Source of the DNA: JBEEFP01 sp041166085
GTDB taxonomy: Bacteria > Actinomycetota > Acidimicrobiia > Acidimicrobiales > JAFATL01
Assembly (NCBI GenBank): GCA_041166085.1
Contig: JBEEFP010000006.1
Coordinates: 1 to 64,000 of the forward strand
Length of the DNA stretch: 64,000 bases
Direction: 5' to 3'
Part shown: one piece after another, positions 26,032-33,706 of the stretch
Position numbering within the stretch: position 1 is the stretch's first letter
How the letters are laid out: each line of letters begins with the position of its first letter
The notes under the pieces: model-generated
Seen by the model: only the letters and a program-made list of their open reading frames with translations
What the model was told of the DNA's origin: nothing
Databases searched by the model: none
Program-made: the position numbers and the translations under genes

Positions 26032-26502
26032 CTACTGAGCGGCCGGGGCTACCTCGTCCTTGCCGATGTCCTCGCCGACGTCCTCGCCGATGTCGGTGGG
26101 CTCCTCGTCGGCGGGAGCCGGCGGCGACACGAGGCGGTCGTCGTTCTCGTGACGGAACGACTGGTACACCTTTATCAGGGTCTGCTTCTGGTCCTCGGTG
26201 AGGTGCTGGTCGCGCAGGATCTCGCTCTCGAGGTCCTCGAGGTCACGCTCCTCGAGGATGCCGGCCCGCACGTAGAGCGTCTCGGCGGAGATGCGCAGCG
26301 CCTTCGCGATCTGCTGCAGGATCTCGGCCGACGGCTTGCGCAGACCCCGCTCGATCTGGCTGAGGTACGGGTTCGAGATGCCGGCCTGCTCGGACAGGCG
26401 ACGCAGCGACAGCCGGGCCGAATTGCGCTGTTCGCGAATGAACTCCCCCAGATCCCGCCAGCGGTCAGGAAGTTCCTTCACGGGTGTGAGCGTATTGCTC
26501 AT
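26032..26502 (-). CDS. XRE-type helix-turn-helix regulator
   Basis: A 156-aa protein with a Cro/C1-type DNA-binding domain at about 20-75 (LGEFIREQRNSARLSLRRLS, AGISNPYLSQIERGLRKPS) followed by a helix rich in Glu and Asp and an acidic tail ending KDEVAPAAQ. Similar single-domain regulators occur widely in actinobacteria. It heads the HTH-mshA-ybjN transcription unit. ATG at 26502 is chosen because the preceding sequence runs into the terminator hairpin. Confidence 0.8.
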   Translation of the reverse strand: MSNTLTPVKELPDRWRDLGEFIREQRNSARLSLRRLSEQAGISNPYLSQIERGLRKPSAEILQQIAKALRISAETLYVRAGILEERDLEDLESEILRDQHLTEDQKQTLIKVYQSFRHENDDRLVSPPAPADEEPTDIGEDVGEDIGKDEVAPAAQ

Positions 26503-26557
26503 CGGACGATTCTCACGAATCGTGCGACTTCGATCGCGGATCCCCGGCCCCGAGACA

Positions 26558-26605
26558 GCTATTGCGCACGAAGGTGGGCCATAGGCCCACCCCGTGCGCA
26601 ATAGC
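26558..26605 (-). terminator. Very long hairpin after the HD-GYP gene
   Basis: Two arms of 22-23 bases, the left beginning GCTATTGCGCACG and the right ending CGTGCGCAATAGC, pair over about 21 positions with a small internal bulge and a two- to three-base loop next to GGTGGGCC/GGCCCACC. It lies 11 bases after the HD-GYP stop and ahead of the HTH gene, so it most likely ends the rsiG operon. No T-tract follows. Confidence 0.65.
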
Positions 26606-26616
26606 AACGGCGGTCC

Positions 26617-27333
26617 TCAGGTGGTGGTGATGCGGAGGCGTTCGCACAGCGGGACGAAGGCGGCGATGACGTCGGGGTCGAACTGGGTGCCGGCCATCTT
26701 GGTGAGCTCACCGGCGGCGTGGTCGAGGGAGAGCGCGGCACGGTAGGGGCGGTCGGTGGTCATGGCGTCGAACGCGTCGACGGCCGAGAACACGCGCGCC
26801 GGAAGCGGGATCTCCTCCCGCTTGAGACCGGCCGGGTAACCGGACCCGTCGAACATCTCGTGGTGCGAGCGCACGATCTCCGCCGCGTTGCGCAGGAACG
26901 GGATGCTGGCGACCATCTGGTAGCCGATGAGCGGGTGCGTGCGCATGACGCGCCACTCGGCCGCGGTGAGCGGGCCGGGCTTGCCGAGGATGCGCTCGGG
27001 CACACCGACCTTGCCGGAGTCGTGCAACAGGAAGCCGTACTGCGCGTCCGGGTAGTCCTTGTCGATCCCGAGCGCCTGCATGAGCGCGACGCCGTAGACG
27101 CGGCACCGCTCGAGGTGCTGGCCGGTATAGGCGTCCTTGGCCTCGACGACGAACGCGAGCGACCTGATGGTCTCCAGGTACGCGGTCTGCAGCGTCGCGA
27201 GCGCCTCCTCGAGCTCCTGGGCGCGCGCCTTCTCCCGCTTGTACGCCGCGACCGCGTCCTCCGCGAAGCGCCGGGCCTGATCCTCGAGCGCCGCCGCGTC
27301 GAGCAGCGGGAAGTTCTCGGGCGCCTCGGCCAT
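26617..27333 (-). CDS. HD-GYP domain c-di-GMP phosphodiesterase
   Basis: A 238-aa cytoplasmic protein. Residues 15-60 form a coiled coil, followed by an HD-GYP domain with H73 (GQHLERC), the HD pair at 104-105 in HDSGKVGVPE and the signature HHEMFDGSGYPAG at 157-169. All expected metal ligands are present, so c-di-GMP hydrolysis to pGpG or GMP is likely. The ATG overlaps the receiver-gene stop (ATGA), giving a split two-protein equivalent of the receiver-HD-GYP fusion RpfG. It is the last gene of the rsiG operon. Confidence 0.9.
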   Translation of the reverse strand: MAEAPENFPLLDAAALEDQARRFAEDAVAAYKREKARAQELEEALATLQTAYLETIRSLAFVVEAKDAYTGQHLERCRVYGVALMQALGIDKDYPDAQYGFLLHDSGKVGVPERILGKPGPLTAAEWRVMRTHPLIGYQMVASIPFLRNAAEIVRSHHEMFDGSGYPAGLKREEIPLPARVFSAVDAFDAMTTDRPYRAALSLDHAAGELTKMAGTQFDPDVIAAFVPLCERLRITTT

Positions 27334-27704
27334 CAGGCCGCCAGGAGGTCTTCGACGAGGTCGAGGAGCTGGATGGACGAGAACGGTTTGGTGAGGAAGG
27401 CGTCGGCTCCGGCCTGCATGCACTGCTCGGCGAGCTCGGCGTCATCGCGAGCGGTGAGGATGATGACCTTGACGTTGTCGTGATCGAGCTGCCGGCACAC
27501 GTCCACACCGTTGAGGCCCGGCATCATGACGTCGAGCACGACCACCGCTGGCGCCTTGTCGCCGATGACGGCGAGGGCCTGCTCGCCGTCCTTGGCCTCG
27601 ATGACCTCGAAGTCGTCGGCCTCGAGCACCGTGCGCACCAGCCGGCGGATCATTTCGTCGTCGTCGACGATGAGGACGAGGCGGGAGCTGGCGTCGTCGC
27701 TCAC
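27333..27704 (-). CDS. Single-domain response regulator (CheY-like)
   Basis: A 123-aa stand-alone receiver with acidic pocket DDD at 14-16, phospho-acceptor D58 (VVVLDVMMPG), the Thr in ILTA and conserved K106 in FLTKPF, so it looks fully phosphorylatable. Its GTG start overlaps the rsiG stop (GTGA) and its stop overlaps the HD-GYP start. It probably controls the HD-GYP partner in trans. No kinase is adjacent. Confidence 0.9.
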   Translation of the reverse strand: MSDDASSRLVLIVDDDEMIRRLVRTVLEADDFEVIEAKDGEQALAVIGDKAPAVVVLDVMMPGLNGVDVCRQLDHDNVKVIILTARDDAELAEQCMQAGADAFLTKPFSSIQLLDLVEDLLAA

Positions 27705-28231
27705 TTCAGCAGGCTGTCCACGCTCGCCTCGCCCTCCTTGTAGCGGCGGACGATCTCTTCCTGCAGCACGTCGATGCGATCGAGGAGCAGACGCCGCTGG
27801 TCCGACGTGCCGCGCTCGAGCTCGCCGAGGGCGTCGGCCAGTGCCCGCACGTTGTCCTCGTCCATGTCGGAGAGCGAGGACAGGCGCGTGGGGTCCGCCA
27901 CCGCGTCGACCTCGGCAGTGAGATCGTCGGCGTCGGACGGGACGAAGAGCGTGGGAAGACGGCCGTAGCCCGCGGGCCTGCTCTGGTCACCGAGGATCTC
28001 GGGGAGGTGCTCGACGAGGGCGGCGAGGTCGGCCGGCTCGCCACCGGCGCGACGCTGCAGGTCGGCGATCACGATGTCGAGACGACCCTGCACCACGCGA
28101 CGCAGGTAGGAGAGCCCGACCTCGACCTCCTGGCACTCCGTGCGCTTGGCCCTGAGGTCTTCCATGGACAGGTCACGCAGACCCTCCACGAAGGTGGGAT
28201 CGAGCAAGTGCTCGATGCGGGCGGCGGCCAT
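27701..28231 (-). CDS. rsiG: RsiG-like c-di-GMP-binding anti-sigma factor, twin motif
   Basis: A 176-aa helical protein. Residues 37-52 read EVGLSYLRRVVQGRLD, an exact E(X)3S(X)2R(X)3Q(X)3D motif, the c-di-GMP signature of RsiG from Streptomyces and Rubrobacter. A second copy at 139-154 has E139, S143, R146 and D154 but Leu for Gln at 150. In Streptomyces the two motifs lie on the two helices of an antiparallel coiled coil that binds two c-di-GMP and holds sigma factor WhiG. The operon partner genes supply a receiver and a c-di-GMP phosphodiesterase. No WhiG-type sigma gene is in the window. ATG at 28231 has a leaderless-type -10 box. Confidence 0.82.
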   Translation of the reverse strand: MAAARIEHLLDPTFVEGLRDLSMEDLRAKRTECQEVEVGLSYLRRVVQGRLDIVIADLQRRAGGEPADLAALVEHLPEILGDQSRPAGYGRLPTLFVPSDADDLTAEVDAVADPTRLSSLSDMDEDNVRALADALGELERGTSDQRRLLLDRIDVLQEEIVRRYKEGEASVDSLLK

Positions 28232-28238
28232 CGACGCG

Positions 28239-28244
28239 ATCGTA
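28239..28244 (-). promoter_or_regulatory. -10 element of the rsiG operon (leaderless)
   Basis: Read leftward, TACGAT is followed by seven bases and the rsiG ATG. No Shine-Dalgarno sequence lies between them. Confidence 0.4.
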
Positions 28245-28301
28245 CCGGCTGTCCTGCGTGGCCATGGTTCCCGGTGTCCCATCCCGGGGGAGAATCAGGG
28301 C

Positions 28302-28910
28302 ATGCCTGAGACGCCTTACACGCTGCCCGACCTCGGTTACGACTACGGGGCCCTGGAGCCACACATCAGTGCGCAGATCATGGAGCTGCACCATGACAAG
28401 CACCACGCCGCGTACGTCAAGGGGGCCAACCAGGCCCTCGACAAGCTGGCGACCGCGCGGGAGCAGGACGACTTCGGCACCATCAACCAGTTGGAGAAGA
28501 ACCTGGCCTTCCATATCTCCGGCCACGTGCTGCACTCCCTCTTCTGGACCAACCTGTCCGCGGACGGCGGTGGCGAGCCCGACGGCGCCCTCCTCGAGCA
28601 GATCGGCGCCGACTTCGGTTCCTTCGCACGGTTCCGCACCCAGATGGTCGAGGCCGCCACGACGATCCAGGGTTCGGGCTGGGCCCTCGCGGCGTGGGAG
28701 CCGACGGGAGGCCGGATCATCGTGCAGCAGGTCCACGATCACCAGGGCAACCATGGCCAGGGCACTGATCCGCTGCTCGCCATCGACGCGTGGGAGCACG
28801 CGTACTACCTGCAGTACAAGAACGTGAAGGCCGACTTCTTCGACGCCGTCTGGAACGTCTTCAATTGGAAGGACGTCGCCTCCCGCCTCGAAGCGGCGCG
28901 CGCGCGATAG
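28302..28910 (+). CDS. Superoxide dismutase, Fe/Mn family
   Basis: A 202-aa enzyme with all four metal ligands visible in context: the His in MELHHDKHHAAYV, the His in HISGHVLHSLFW, and DAWEHAYYLQYKNVK supplying Asp and His. It dismutates superoxide in the cytoplasm (no signal peptide). ATG at 28302 follows GGGGGAGAATCAGGG. It diverges from the rsiG operon across 70 bases. Fe versus Mn preference cannot be told by eye. Confidence 0.94.
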   Translation: MPETPYTLPDLGYDYGALEPHISAQIMELHHDKHHAAYVKGANQALDKLATAREQDDFGTINQLEKNLAFHISGHVLHSLFWTNLSADGGGEPDGALLEQIGADFGSFARFRTQMVEAATTIQGSGWALAAWEPTGGRIIVQQVHDHQGNHGQGTDPLLAIDAWEHAYYLQYKNVKADFFDAVWNVFNWKDVASRLEAARAR

Positions 28911-28949
28911 GTTGCCGCCCGCGTACACGCTTCGGAGCTGGAGGACGCG

Positions 28950-29684
28950 ATGCTGCTGGCAGGTCTAGAGCTGTTCACGCGACAGGGCGGGATCATCCTG
29001 GCCCGCTGGGGTCACTACCTGGCCGGGATCACGTGGATCGGTCTCCTCTACTACTTCAACTTCGTGCAGACGCCGGCGTTCGCGGAGTTCGACCCCGCCG
29101 CCCGCACGGAGGCATTCCGCAAGCTGGTGCCGAGGGCGCTCTGGTGGTTCCGTTATGCAGCGCTGCTCACCGTGCTCACGGGTCTGCTCATCCTCGGCTT
29201 TCAGAAGCAGTTCGACGCGGACTACATGAAGACCGCACAGGGTGCGGCGATCTCGACCGGCATCCTGCTCGCCCTCATCATGTTCACGAACGTGTGGGCG
29301 GTGATCTGGCCCAACCAGAAGATCCTCATCGCCAACGCCGAGCGGGTGGCCGGCGGTGCCGAGCCCGACCCCGCTGCCGCGCCGGCCGGGCGCAAGGCCC
29401 TGCTCGCGTCCCGCACCAACACCTTCTTCTCCATTCCGGTGATCTTCTTCATGGGCGCCGCCAGCCACTTTCCCCTGAACGGAACACCGACCGGCGGAAA
29501 GCGCGGCCTCTACTGGCTCGTCGTCATCGTGCTCGCCGCCGTCTTCGAGCTGAATGCGTTGGGCCGGCTGGGCGGTTACGGCCAGGACCCGCCCCGCAAG
29601 TACCTCGAGACCCACAAGAACACGATCATCGCCGGCTTCGTGCTGTGGGCCGCGTTGTACCTGCTCTGGGACCTGATCTTCTAG
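28950..29684 (+). CDS. PuuD-like (urate hydroxylase N-terminal type) membrane protein
   Basis: A 244-aa integral membrane protein with about six helices. The segments ARWGHYLAGITWIGLLYYFN and RALWWFRYAALLTVLTGLLI resemble the membrane domain of PuuD, the membrane urate oxidase, whose histidines may bind haem. The C-terminal cytochrome c domain found in true PuuD is absent, and no purine genes lie nearby, so urate oxidation should not be assumed. GGAGG lies upstream of the ATG. It follows the superoxide dismutase by 39 bases. Confidence 0.55.
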   Translation: MLLAGLELFTRQGGIILARWGHYLAGITWIGLLYYFNFVQTPAFAEFDPAARTEAFRKLVPRALWWFRYAALLTVLTGLLILGFQKQFDADYMKTAQGAAISTGILLALIMFTNVWAVIWPNQKILIANAERVAGGAEPDPAAAPAGRKALLASRTNTFFSIPVIFFMGAASHFPLNGTPTGGKRGLYWLVVIVLAAVFELNALGRLGGYGQDPPRKYLETHKNTIIAGFVLWAALYLLWDLIF

Positions 29685-29691
29685 CGCTGCG

Positions 29692-30495
29692 TCAGCGCAG
29701 CAGGAGCAGGGCGAAGAGGGCCCACAGCGGCCCGGCCACGATCCACACGTCGAGCCGGCGCAGACCGGGTGCCTTGGCCTTCGGGTCGGGGAGCAACGCG
29801 CTGGCGGCGTACGGGCCGAGCGGCGCGAGCAGGGCGGTCAGGAAGCCGAACAGCCACGGCGTGAGACCTCGGAACGGCGGCACGAACACGGCCGCCACCG
29901 CGAGGGTGACGGCGAGGATGAAGGCGGCACCCGCGGCCGGTCCCTCCCACGAGCTGGCCGCACCCGAGCCCACCAGGTAGTTGCTGGCGTCGTAGACGCC
30001 GATGAAGGTGATGAAGACGATGGCCTGGGTCATGCCCACGCCCCGCACCAGCACGGGCGAAGCGGCGGCCAGGCCGATCCCCGCAGCGACGCCGATGGTG
30101 AGCGGCACCGCCGTGGTGGCACGGGCCGGCTGGTGCAGCGCGCCGGCGAGGGGCTGCCAGGCATACGCAGCGGCAACGATGACCGCCAGCACTGCGACGA
30201 CGGCCAACAAGCCGAAGGCGGCCGCGATCGGGAGGGCGACCGCGCCGAACACGGCGACGGGCGCGATGGGTCGTCGCTCCTCCTGGCGCCAGATGCGGCA
30301 GACGTTCCCGGCCGCCACGAGTGCAGCTGCGGTGAACCACACCGCGGCGACGACAGCGCCGCTGGCGACGGTCGCGAAGGTCACCACCGCCCAGGCCATG
30401 CCGAGCCGGATGCGCGGGCCGTCGACGTCGGGCACCACGTGCAGCCCCCGCAGCGCCTCGCGCTGGGGCGCGATGCGCTCGGCGGCGGCCCGCAC
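29692..30495 (-). CDS. Polytopic membrane protein distantly resembling CDP-diglyceride synthase
   Basis: A 267-aa protein with about seven helices. Two stretches recall CdsA: YDASNYLVGSGAASSWEGP, placed like the D-x-x-A-Y-F-x-G-x...-W-E-G region, and the C-terminal PDPKAKAPGLRRLDVWIV, placed like the K-x8-P-G-H-G-G-x3-R-x-D signature. The match is partial and the catalytic signature is not intact, so function is uncertain. GTG at 30495 is the first in-frame start; conserved-looking codons continue about 25 residues upstream without a start codon. Confidence 0.5.
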   Translation of the reverse strand: MRAAAERIAPQREALRGLHVVPDVDGPRIRLGMAWAVVTFATVASGAVVAAVWFTAAALVAAGNVCRIWRQEERRPIAPVAVFGAVALPIAAAFGLLAVVAVLAVIVAAAYAWQPLAGALHQPARATTAVPLTIGVAAGIGLAAASPVLVRGVGMTQAIVFITFIGVYDASNYLVGSGAASSWEGPAAGAAFILAVTLAVAAVFVPPFRGLTPWLFGFLTALLAPLGPYAASALLPDPKAKAPGLRRLDVWIVAGPLWALFALLLLR

Positions 30496-30571
30496 CGGGC
30501 CCGTGACCCTGGCCAGTCGCGGCGCGACAGGCGCAGCGGCGGGCGCCTCGGGGTAGTTGATCTCGGCCAGC

Positions 30572-30811
30572 TCAGGTTCCTCCGGAGACGGGGGGCAGCA
30601 GCGCCACCTCGTCGCGTTCGCTCAACGGGTGGTCATTTCCTGCCGGCTCCCCGTTCACCCACACTCGACAATGCCCCAGGACGGCGGTGAAGCGTCCTCC
30701 GAACCGCTCCTCGGCGGCCTCGAGCACCTCACCGACGGTGGCGCCTGCGACTTCGGCCCGTCCGGTGCCGGCCGCCTCACGGATGCCGGCGAACAGTCGC
30801 AGGACGGGCAC
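30572..30811 (-). CDS. MoaD/ThiS-family ubiquitin-like sulfur carrier
   Basis: A 79-aa beta-grasp protein: VLRLFAGIREAAGTGRAEV at the N-terminus, VWVNGEPAGNDHPLSERDEV in the middle and ALLPPVSGGT at the end. The C-terminal Gly-Gly is the site adenylated and thiolated in sulfur carriers; here one Thr follows it, so processing or tolerance of an extra residue would be needed. GTG at 30811. No molybdopterin synthase partner is adjacent. Confidence 0.78.
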   Translation of the reverse strand: MPVLRLFAGIREAAGTGRAEVAGATVGEVLEAAEERFGGRFTAVLGHCRVWVNGEPAGNDHPLSERDEVALLPPVSGGT

Positions 30812-30817
30812 CCGCGC

Positions 30818-31666
30818 TCAGGTCTCGATCTCGGCCCGCCCGTTGGCGATGACGAGGTCCCCGTTGCTGTGTGCTTCGAAGGCGTAGACCTTCCTGCCGT
30901 TGTCCTCACCCGCGGCGTAGATGGTGGTGACCACGTCGTTGCCCGGGAAGACGTTCTTCGAGAAGCGCACGGCCAGCCGCTTGAGGCGGGACGGATCGCC
31001 GTCGGCCACCGTCTTGATGACCGCCTGGCTGGTCATGGCCATGGTGCAGAGCCCGTGGGCGATGATGCCCGGGAGGCCGACGCTCTTGGCGAAGTCGTTG
31101 TCGACGTGGATGGGCATCTGGTCGCCCGACGCGTCGCGGTAGCGAAAGGTCTGGTCGTCGTCGACATGGACGGTGAACTCCCCGACCTTGTCGGCGCGGG
31201 CGTCCTCCGGGAACATGTGGTCGGGCTTGTCGGGCCCACCCGCTTCGCCGTCGGCCATGCCCCGGATGAACGTGGTGATGTACTGCTCCATCACCGGGCT
31301 GCCGTCGGCGGCGTCGACGCTGGTGACCTTGACGGCGAGTCGGGTGCCCGAGCCGCTCACGCGCACGCTCAGCGCCTCCGCCTGCGTCTTCAGCGTCATG
31401 CCCGGCACCAACGGCCGGCGGAAGTGCATGTCCTGCTCGCCGTGCACGACCATCATCAGGGACTCGGGCGGAATGATGTCGCCCACCGCCAACCCGAGAG
31501 CGTCCCACGCGGGCACGACCCCGAAGACCGGCGGCACGAACTTGCCCGCTTCGTAGGCCGGGTTGTCGTCGTTCGTCGCCGCCGCGTACTGCTTGGCCCG
31601 CTCGGGGTCGATCGTGTCGGTGCGCTCTTCGTACTTGGTGCCGAGCTTCTCGATGGGCAGGGCCAT
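30818..31666 (-). CDS. MaoC-like (hot-dog) hydratase/dehydratase
   Basis: A 282-aa double hot-dog protein: an N-terminal FAS1-type dehydratase-like half and a C-terminal MaoC half with the hydratase pattern QMPIHVDNDFAKSVGLPGII followed by AHGLCTMAM, where Asp and His of the hydratase-2 motif are present. It likely hydrates or dehydrates an acyl-CoA, fitting lipid metabolism. ATG at 31666 with GGAGGAGG upstream. The MoaD-like gene starts six bases after its stop. Confidence 0.82.
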   Translation of the reverse strand: MALPIEKLGTKYEERTDTIDPERAKQYAAATNDDNPAYEAGKFVPPVFGVVPAWDALGLAVGDIIPPESLMMVVHGEQDMHFRRPLVPGMTLKTQAEALSVRVSGSGTRLAVKVTSVDAADGSPVMEQYITTFIRGMADGEAGGPDKPDHMFPEDARADKVGEFTVHVDDDQTFRYRDASGDQMPIHVDNDFAKSVGLPGIIAHGLCTMAMTSQAVIKTVADGDPSRLKRLAVRFSKNVFPGNDVVTTIYAAGEDNGRKVYAFEAHSNGDLVIANGRAEIET

Positions 31667-31731
31667 GGGGACGGGGTCCTCCTCCGCAAGGGGTGCTCAG
31701 GAGGGTAGCCACCCTGATTGACTGGGAACCA

Positions 31732-32310
31732 ATGGCCGACCTCCTCATCGTCAGGCACGGCGAATCAGCGTGGAACGCGCTCGGACGCTGGCAGGGTTGG
31801 GCTGACCCTCCGCTGTCGCCACGAGGCGAAGCGCAGGCCGAGACCGCCGTCCATTCGCTGCGGGATCTCGGGCTGGAGGCCGTCGCCGCTTCTGATCTTC
31901 AGCGGGCGCGGCGCACCGCGGAGATCATCGCCGCCGGCCTCGGCCTCGGGCCGGTACACGTCGACGACGGGCTGCGCGAGCGCAACGTCGGCGACTTCAC
32001 GGGCCTCACGCGGGAGGAGATCGACGCCCGCTGGCCCGGGATCCTCGCCGAGTGGCGCACCGGTCGCGTCCAGCAGGCACCTGGGGGCGAAGGACCGGAG
32101 TTCATCGAGCGGGTGCTGGCCGCCCTCGGCCGCCTTGCCGATCGCTTCACCGGCCAACGCGTCCTCGTGGTCGCCCACGGCGGCCTGATCCGCACCGTGC
32201 ACCGCCACCTCGGGGGCGAGCCGGGCCCGCCCCATCACCTGGGCGGGCTGTGGGTGCACCTGGTCGACGAGGGGTGGGCCGCAGGCGACACGTGGGGTCG
32301 CCCGGCGTGA
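31732..32310 (+). CDS. Histidine phosphatase family protein
   Basis: A 192-aa phosphoglycerate-mutase-fold phosphatase. The catalytic RHGE motif is in LLIVRHGESAWNALGRWQGW; DLQRARRTAEII, LRERNVGDFTGLTREEI and the second catalytic His in VLVVAHGGLIRTV complete the site. Substrate is unknown; homologues dephosphorylate sugar phosphates or nucleotides. Its stop overlaps the start of the metallopeptidase gene (GTGA). Confidence 0.88.
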   Translation: MADLLIVRHGESAWNALGRWQGWADPPLSPRGEAQAETAVHSLRDLGLEAVAASDLQRARRTAEIIAAGLGLGPVHVDDGLRERNVGDFTGLTREEIDARWPGILAEWRTGRVQQAPGGEGPEFIERVLAALGRLADRFTGQRVLVVAHGGLIRTVHRHLGGEPGPPHHLGGLWVHLVDEGWAAGDTWGRPA

Positions 32311-32783
32311 GAACGCAGGTCATACGCAGCAAGCGGCGAAGACACACGGTGCAGGCCGAGCAGGTCGGCGACACGGTGCGCATCTCCATCCCCGCGTTGA
32401 TGAGCAAGGCCGAAGAGGAGCACTGGGTCGGCGTGATGGTGCGTCGATTCGAGCGGCGCATGGCGGCCGACGAGGAGGACCTGGTGACGCGCGCCGAGGG
32501 ACTGGCCGACCGCTACGGGCTCCCCAGGCCGACGTCGATCCGGTGGGTCGGCAATCAGATGCGGCGGTGGGGATCGTGCACCCCCGTGGACGGGTCCATC
32601 CGCATCTCGGACCGCCTGGCTCGGTACCCGGCGTGGGTGCTCGACTACGTCATCGTGCACGAGCTGGCCCACCTCGTCGTCCCCGGCCATGGCAAGGCGT
32701 TCCGTGCCATCGTCGACCGCTATCCGAAGGCGGAGCGGGCCCGGGGATTCCTGATGGGCGTGGACCTGTCCGCCGAGGGCTGA
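32307..32783 (+). CDS. YgjP-like (DUF45/SprT-type) zinc metallopeptidase domain protein
   Basis: A 158-aa protein with the zinc motif HELAHLVVPGHGKAF (HExxH plus downstream His) and the family's GNQMRRWGSCTPVDGSIRIS stretch before it. The N-terminus IRSKRRRHTVQAEQVGDTVR is the usual strand-rich start. No signal peptide, so intracellular. GTG at 32307 overlaps the phosphatase stop. Confidence 0.85.
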   Translation: MRTQVIRSKRRRHTVQAEQVGDTVRISIPALMSKAEEEHWVGVMVRRFERRMAADEEDLVTRAEGLADRYGLPRPTSIRWVGNQMRRWGSCTPVDGSIRISDRLARYPAWVLDYVIVHELAHLVVPGHGKAFRAIVDRYPKAERARGFLMGVDLSAEG

Positions 32784-32805
32784 CTCCGGCCCGGCGCGCC
32801 GCTGT

Positions 32806-33183
32806 TCAGTCGGTCGGTGCCCGCACTTCGCGCTCGGCCAGTGCCTGGTCGTCCACGCAGAACCGGGCCGCCGGGAGCGCCTCGAGGCGTTCGTCGCCGA
32901 TGGGCTTGCCGCACGCCTCGCAGACCCCGTACGTGCCGTCGTCGAGACGCTCCAGGGCGTGGGCCACGTCGGCCAACTCGGCCTCGACCTGCTCGAGGAT
33001 CGACAGATCCTTCTCGCGATCGAACGTCTCGGTGCCTATGTCAGCCTGATGCTGATCGGCGCCGGAGAGCTCGGACAGGCTCTCGCGCTCGGACTCCTCG
33101 CCCAACCCGTCGAGGCTCTCGCGCACCTCGTCGAGCCGGCGCCGCTCGTCCTCGAGGCGGGCCCGGGCCCCGTCGGCATCCAT
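32806..33183 (-). CDS. DksA/TraR-type zinc-finger protein
   Basis: A 125-aa protein with an N-terminal coiled coil (about 5-75) and a C-terminal zinc finger GVCEACGKPIGDERLEALPA ending FCVDDQALAE. DksA-like proteins bind the RNA polymerase secondary channel. The fourth zinc ligand is Asp instead of Cys (C-x2-C, then C-V-D-D), and the coiled-coil tip lacks an obvious DxxDxA, so it may be an RbpA/CarD-era paralogue with changed activity. ATG at 33183. Confidence 0.82.
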   Translation of the reverse strand: MDADGARARLEDERRRLDEVRESLDGLGEESERESLSELSGADQHQADIGTETFDREKDLSILEQVEAELADVAHALERLDDGTYGVCEACGKPIGDERLEALPAARFCVDDQALAEREVRAPTD

Positions 33184-33205
33184 AGCGGTCACCTTACCGA
33201 GGCCA

Positions 33206-33496
33206 TCACTCGACCAAACCGAGGGACGGCTGGTTGTCAGTGCGCCTGGCGCGGGCCGGCCGCGGCTCGTCACCGTCGGCACCGTCGTCGGCCGGGTGCT
33301 CGACGAGGGCGACGACGCGACTCTGCATGAAGCGGGCGCTGCGCACCTGCTGACCGCTGCGCGTCACCTCGGCCACCTCGACCATCCCGCGGCCGGTCGT
33401 GATCTCGACCCGCCTGCCCGCTTTGCTGGCCGTGACGTCGAAGGTCTGGACCGCGCCTCCGACGTCGACCAGCACCTCGACGCGGTCACCCTTCAC
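33206..33496 (-). CDS. Small hypothetical protein upstream of the DksA-like gene
   Basis: A 96-aa beta-rich, charged protein beginning MKGDRVEVLVDVGGAVQTF and ending in an Arg/Pro-rich tail. I do not recognise a family; the N-terminal 70 residues look like a compact barrel. It is 22 bases upstream of the DksA-like gene on the same strand and starts opposite the tRNA-Lys promoter. Codon pattern is consistent with coding. Confidence 0.55.
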   Translation of the reverse strand: MKGDRVEVLVDVGGAVQTFDVTASKAGRRVEITTGRGMVEVAEVTRSGQQVRSARFMQSRVVALVEHPADDGADGDEPRPARARRTDNQPSLGLVE

Positions 33497-33563
33497 GACG
33501 CCAGCCTGCCACGTACCGTTCAGCCGTGGAAGCGCTGCGACGGTCCTCTACCGTTGTGGCGTC

Positions 33564-33636
33564 GGGGGTGTAGCTCAGCTGGCAGAGCGACGGCCTTTTA
33601 AGCCGCTGGTCGTGGGTTCGAGCCCCACCGCCCCCA
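33564..33636 (+). tRNA. tRNA-Lys (anticodon TTT)
   Basis: Full cloverleaf: acceptor GGGGGTG/CGCCCCC, D arm GCTCAGCTGGCAGAGC, anticodon arm with loop CTTTTAA (anticodon TTT), T arm GTGGG-TTCGAGC-CCCAC, and discriminator A. CCA is not encoded. TACCGT about 14 bases upstream is a plausible -10 box. Confidence 0.96.
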
Positions 33637-33648
33637 CCGCCCCCCACC

Positions 33649-33697
33649 GTTCTCGGCAAGCAAACGGTCGCTCTGCAACCCGTTGCTTGCCAAGAAC
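33649..33697. terminator. Hairpin terminator between tRNA-Lys and the convergent EamA gene
   Basis: Arms GTTCTCGGCAAGCAA (33649-33663) and TTGCTTGCCAAGAAC (33683-33697) pair with one mismatch and extend inward through ACGG/CCGT. It can stop transcription from both sides. Confidence 0.65.
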
Positions 33698-33706
33698 CGA
33701 CTTGGC

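Noticed and set aside
28950..29684. Functional urate oxidase pathway
   Set aside because: Only the membrane domain is present, without the cytochrome c part and without purine-degradation neighbours.
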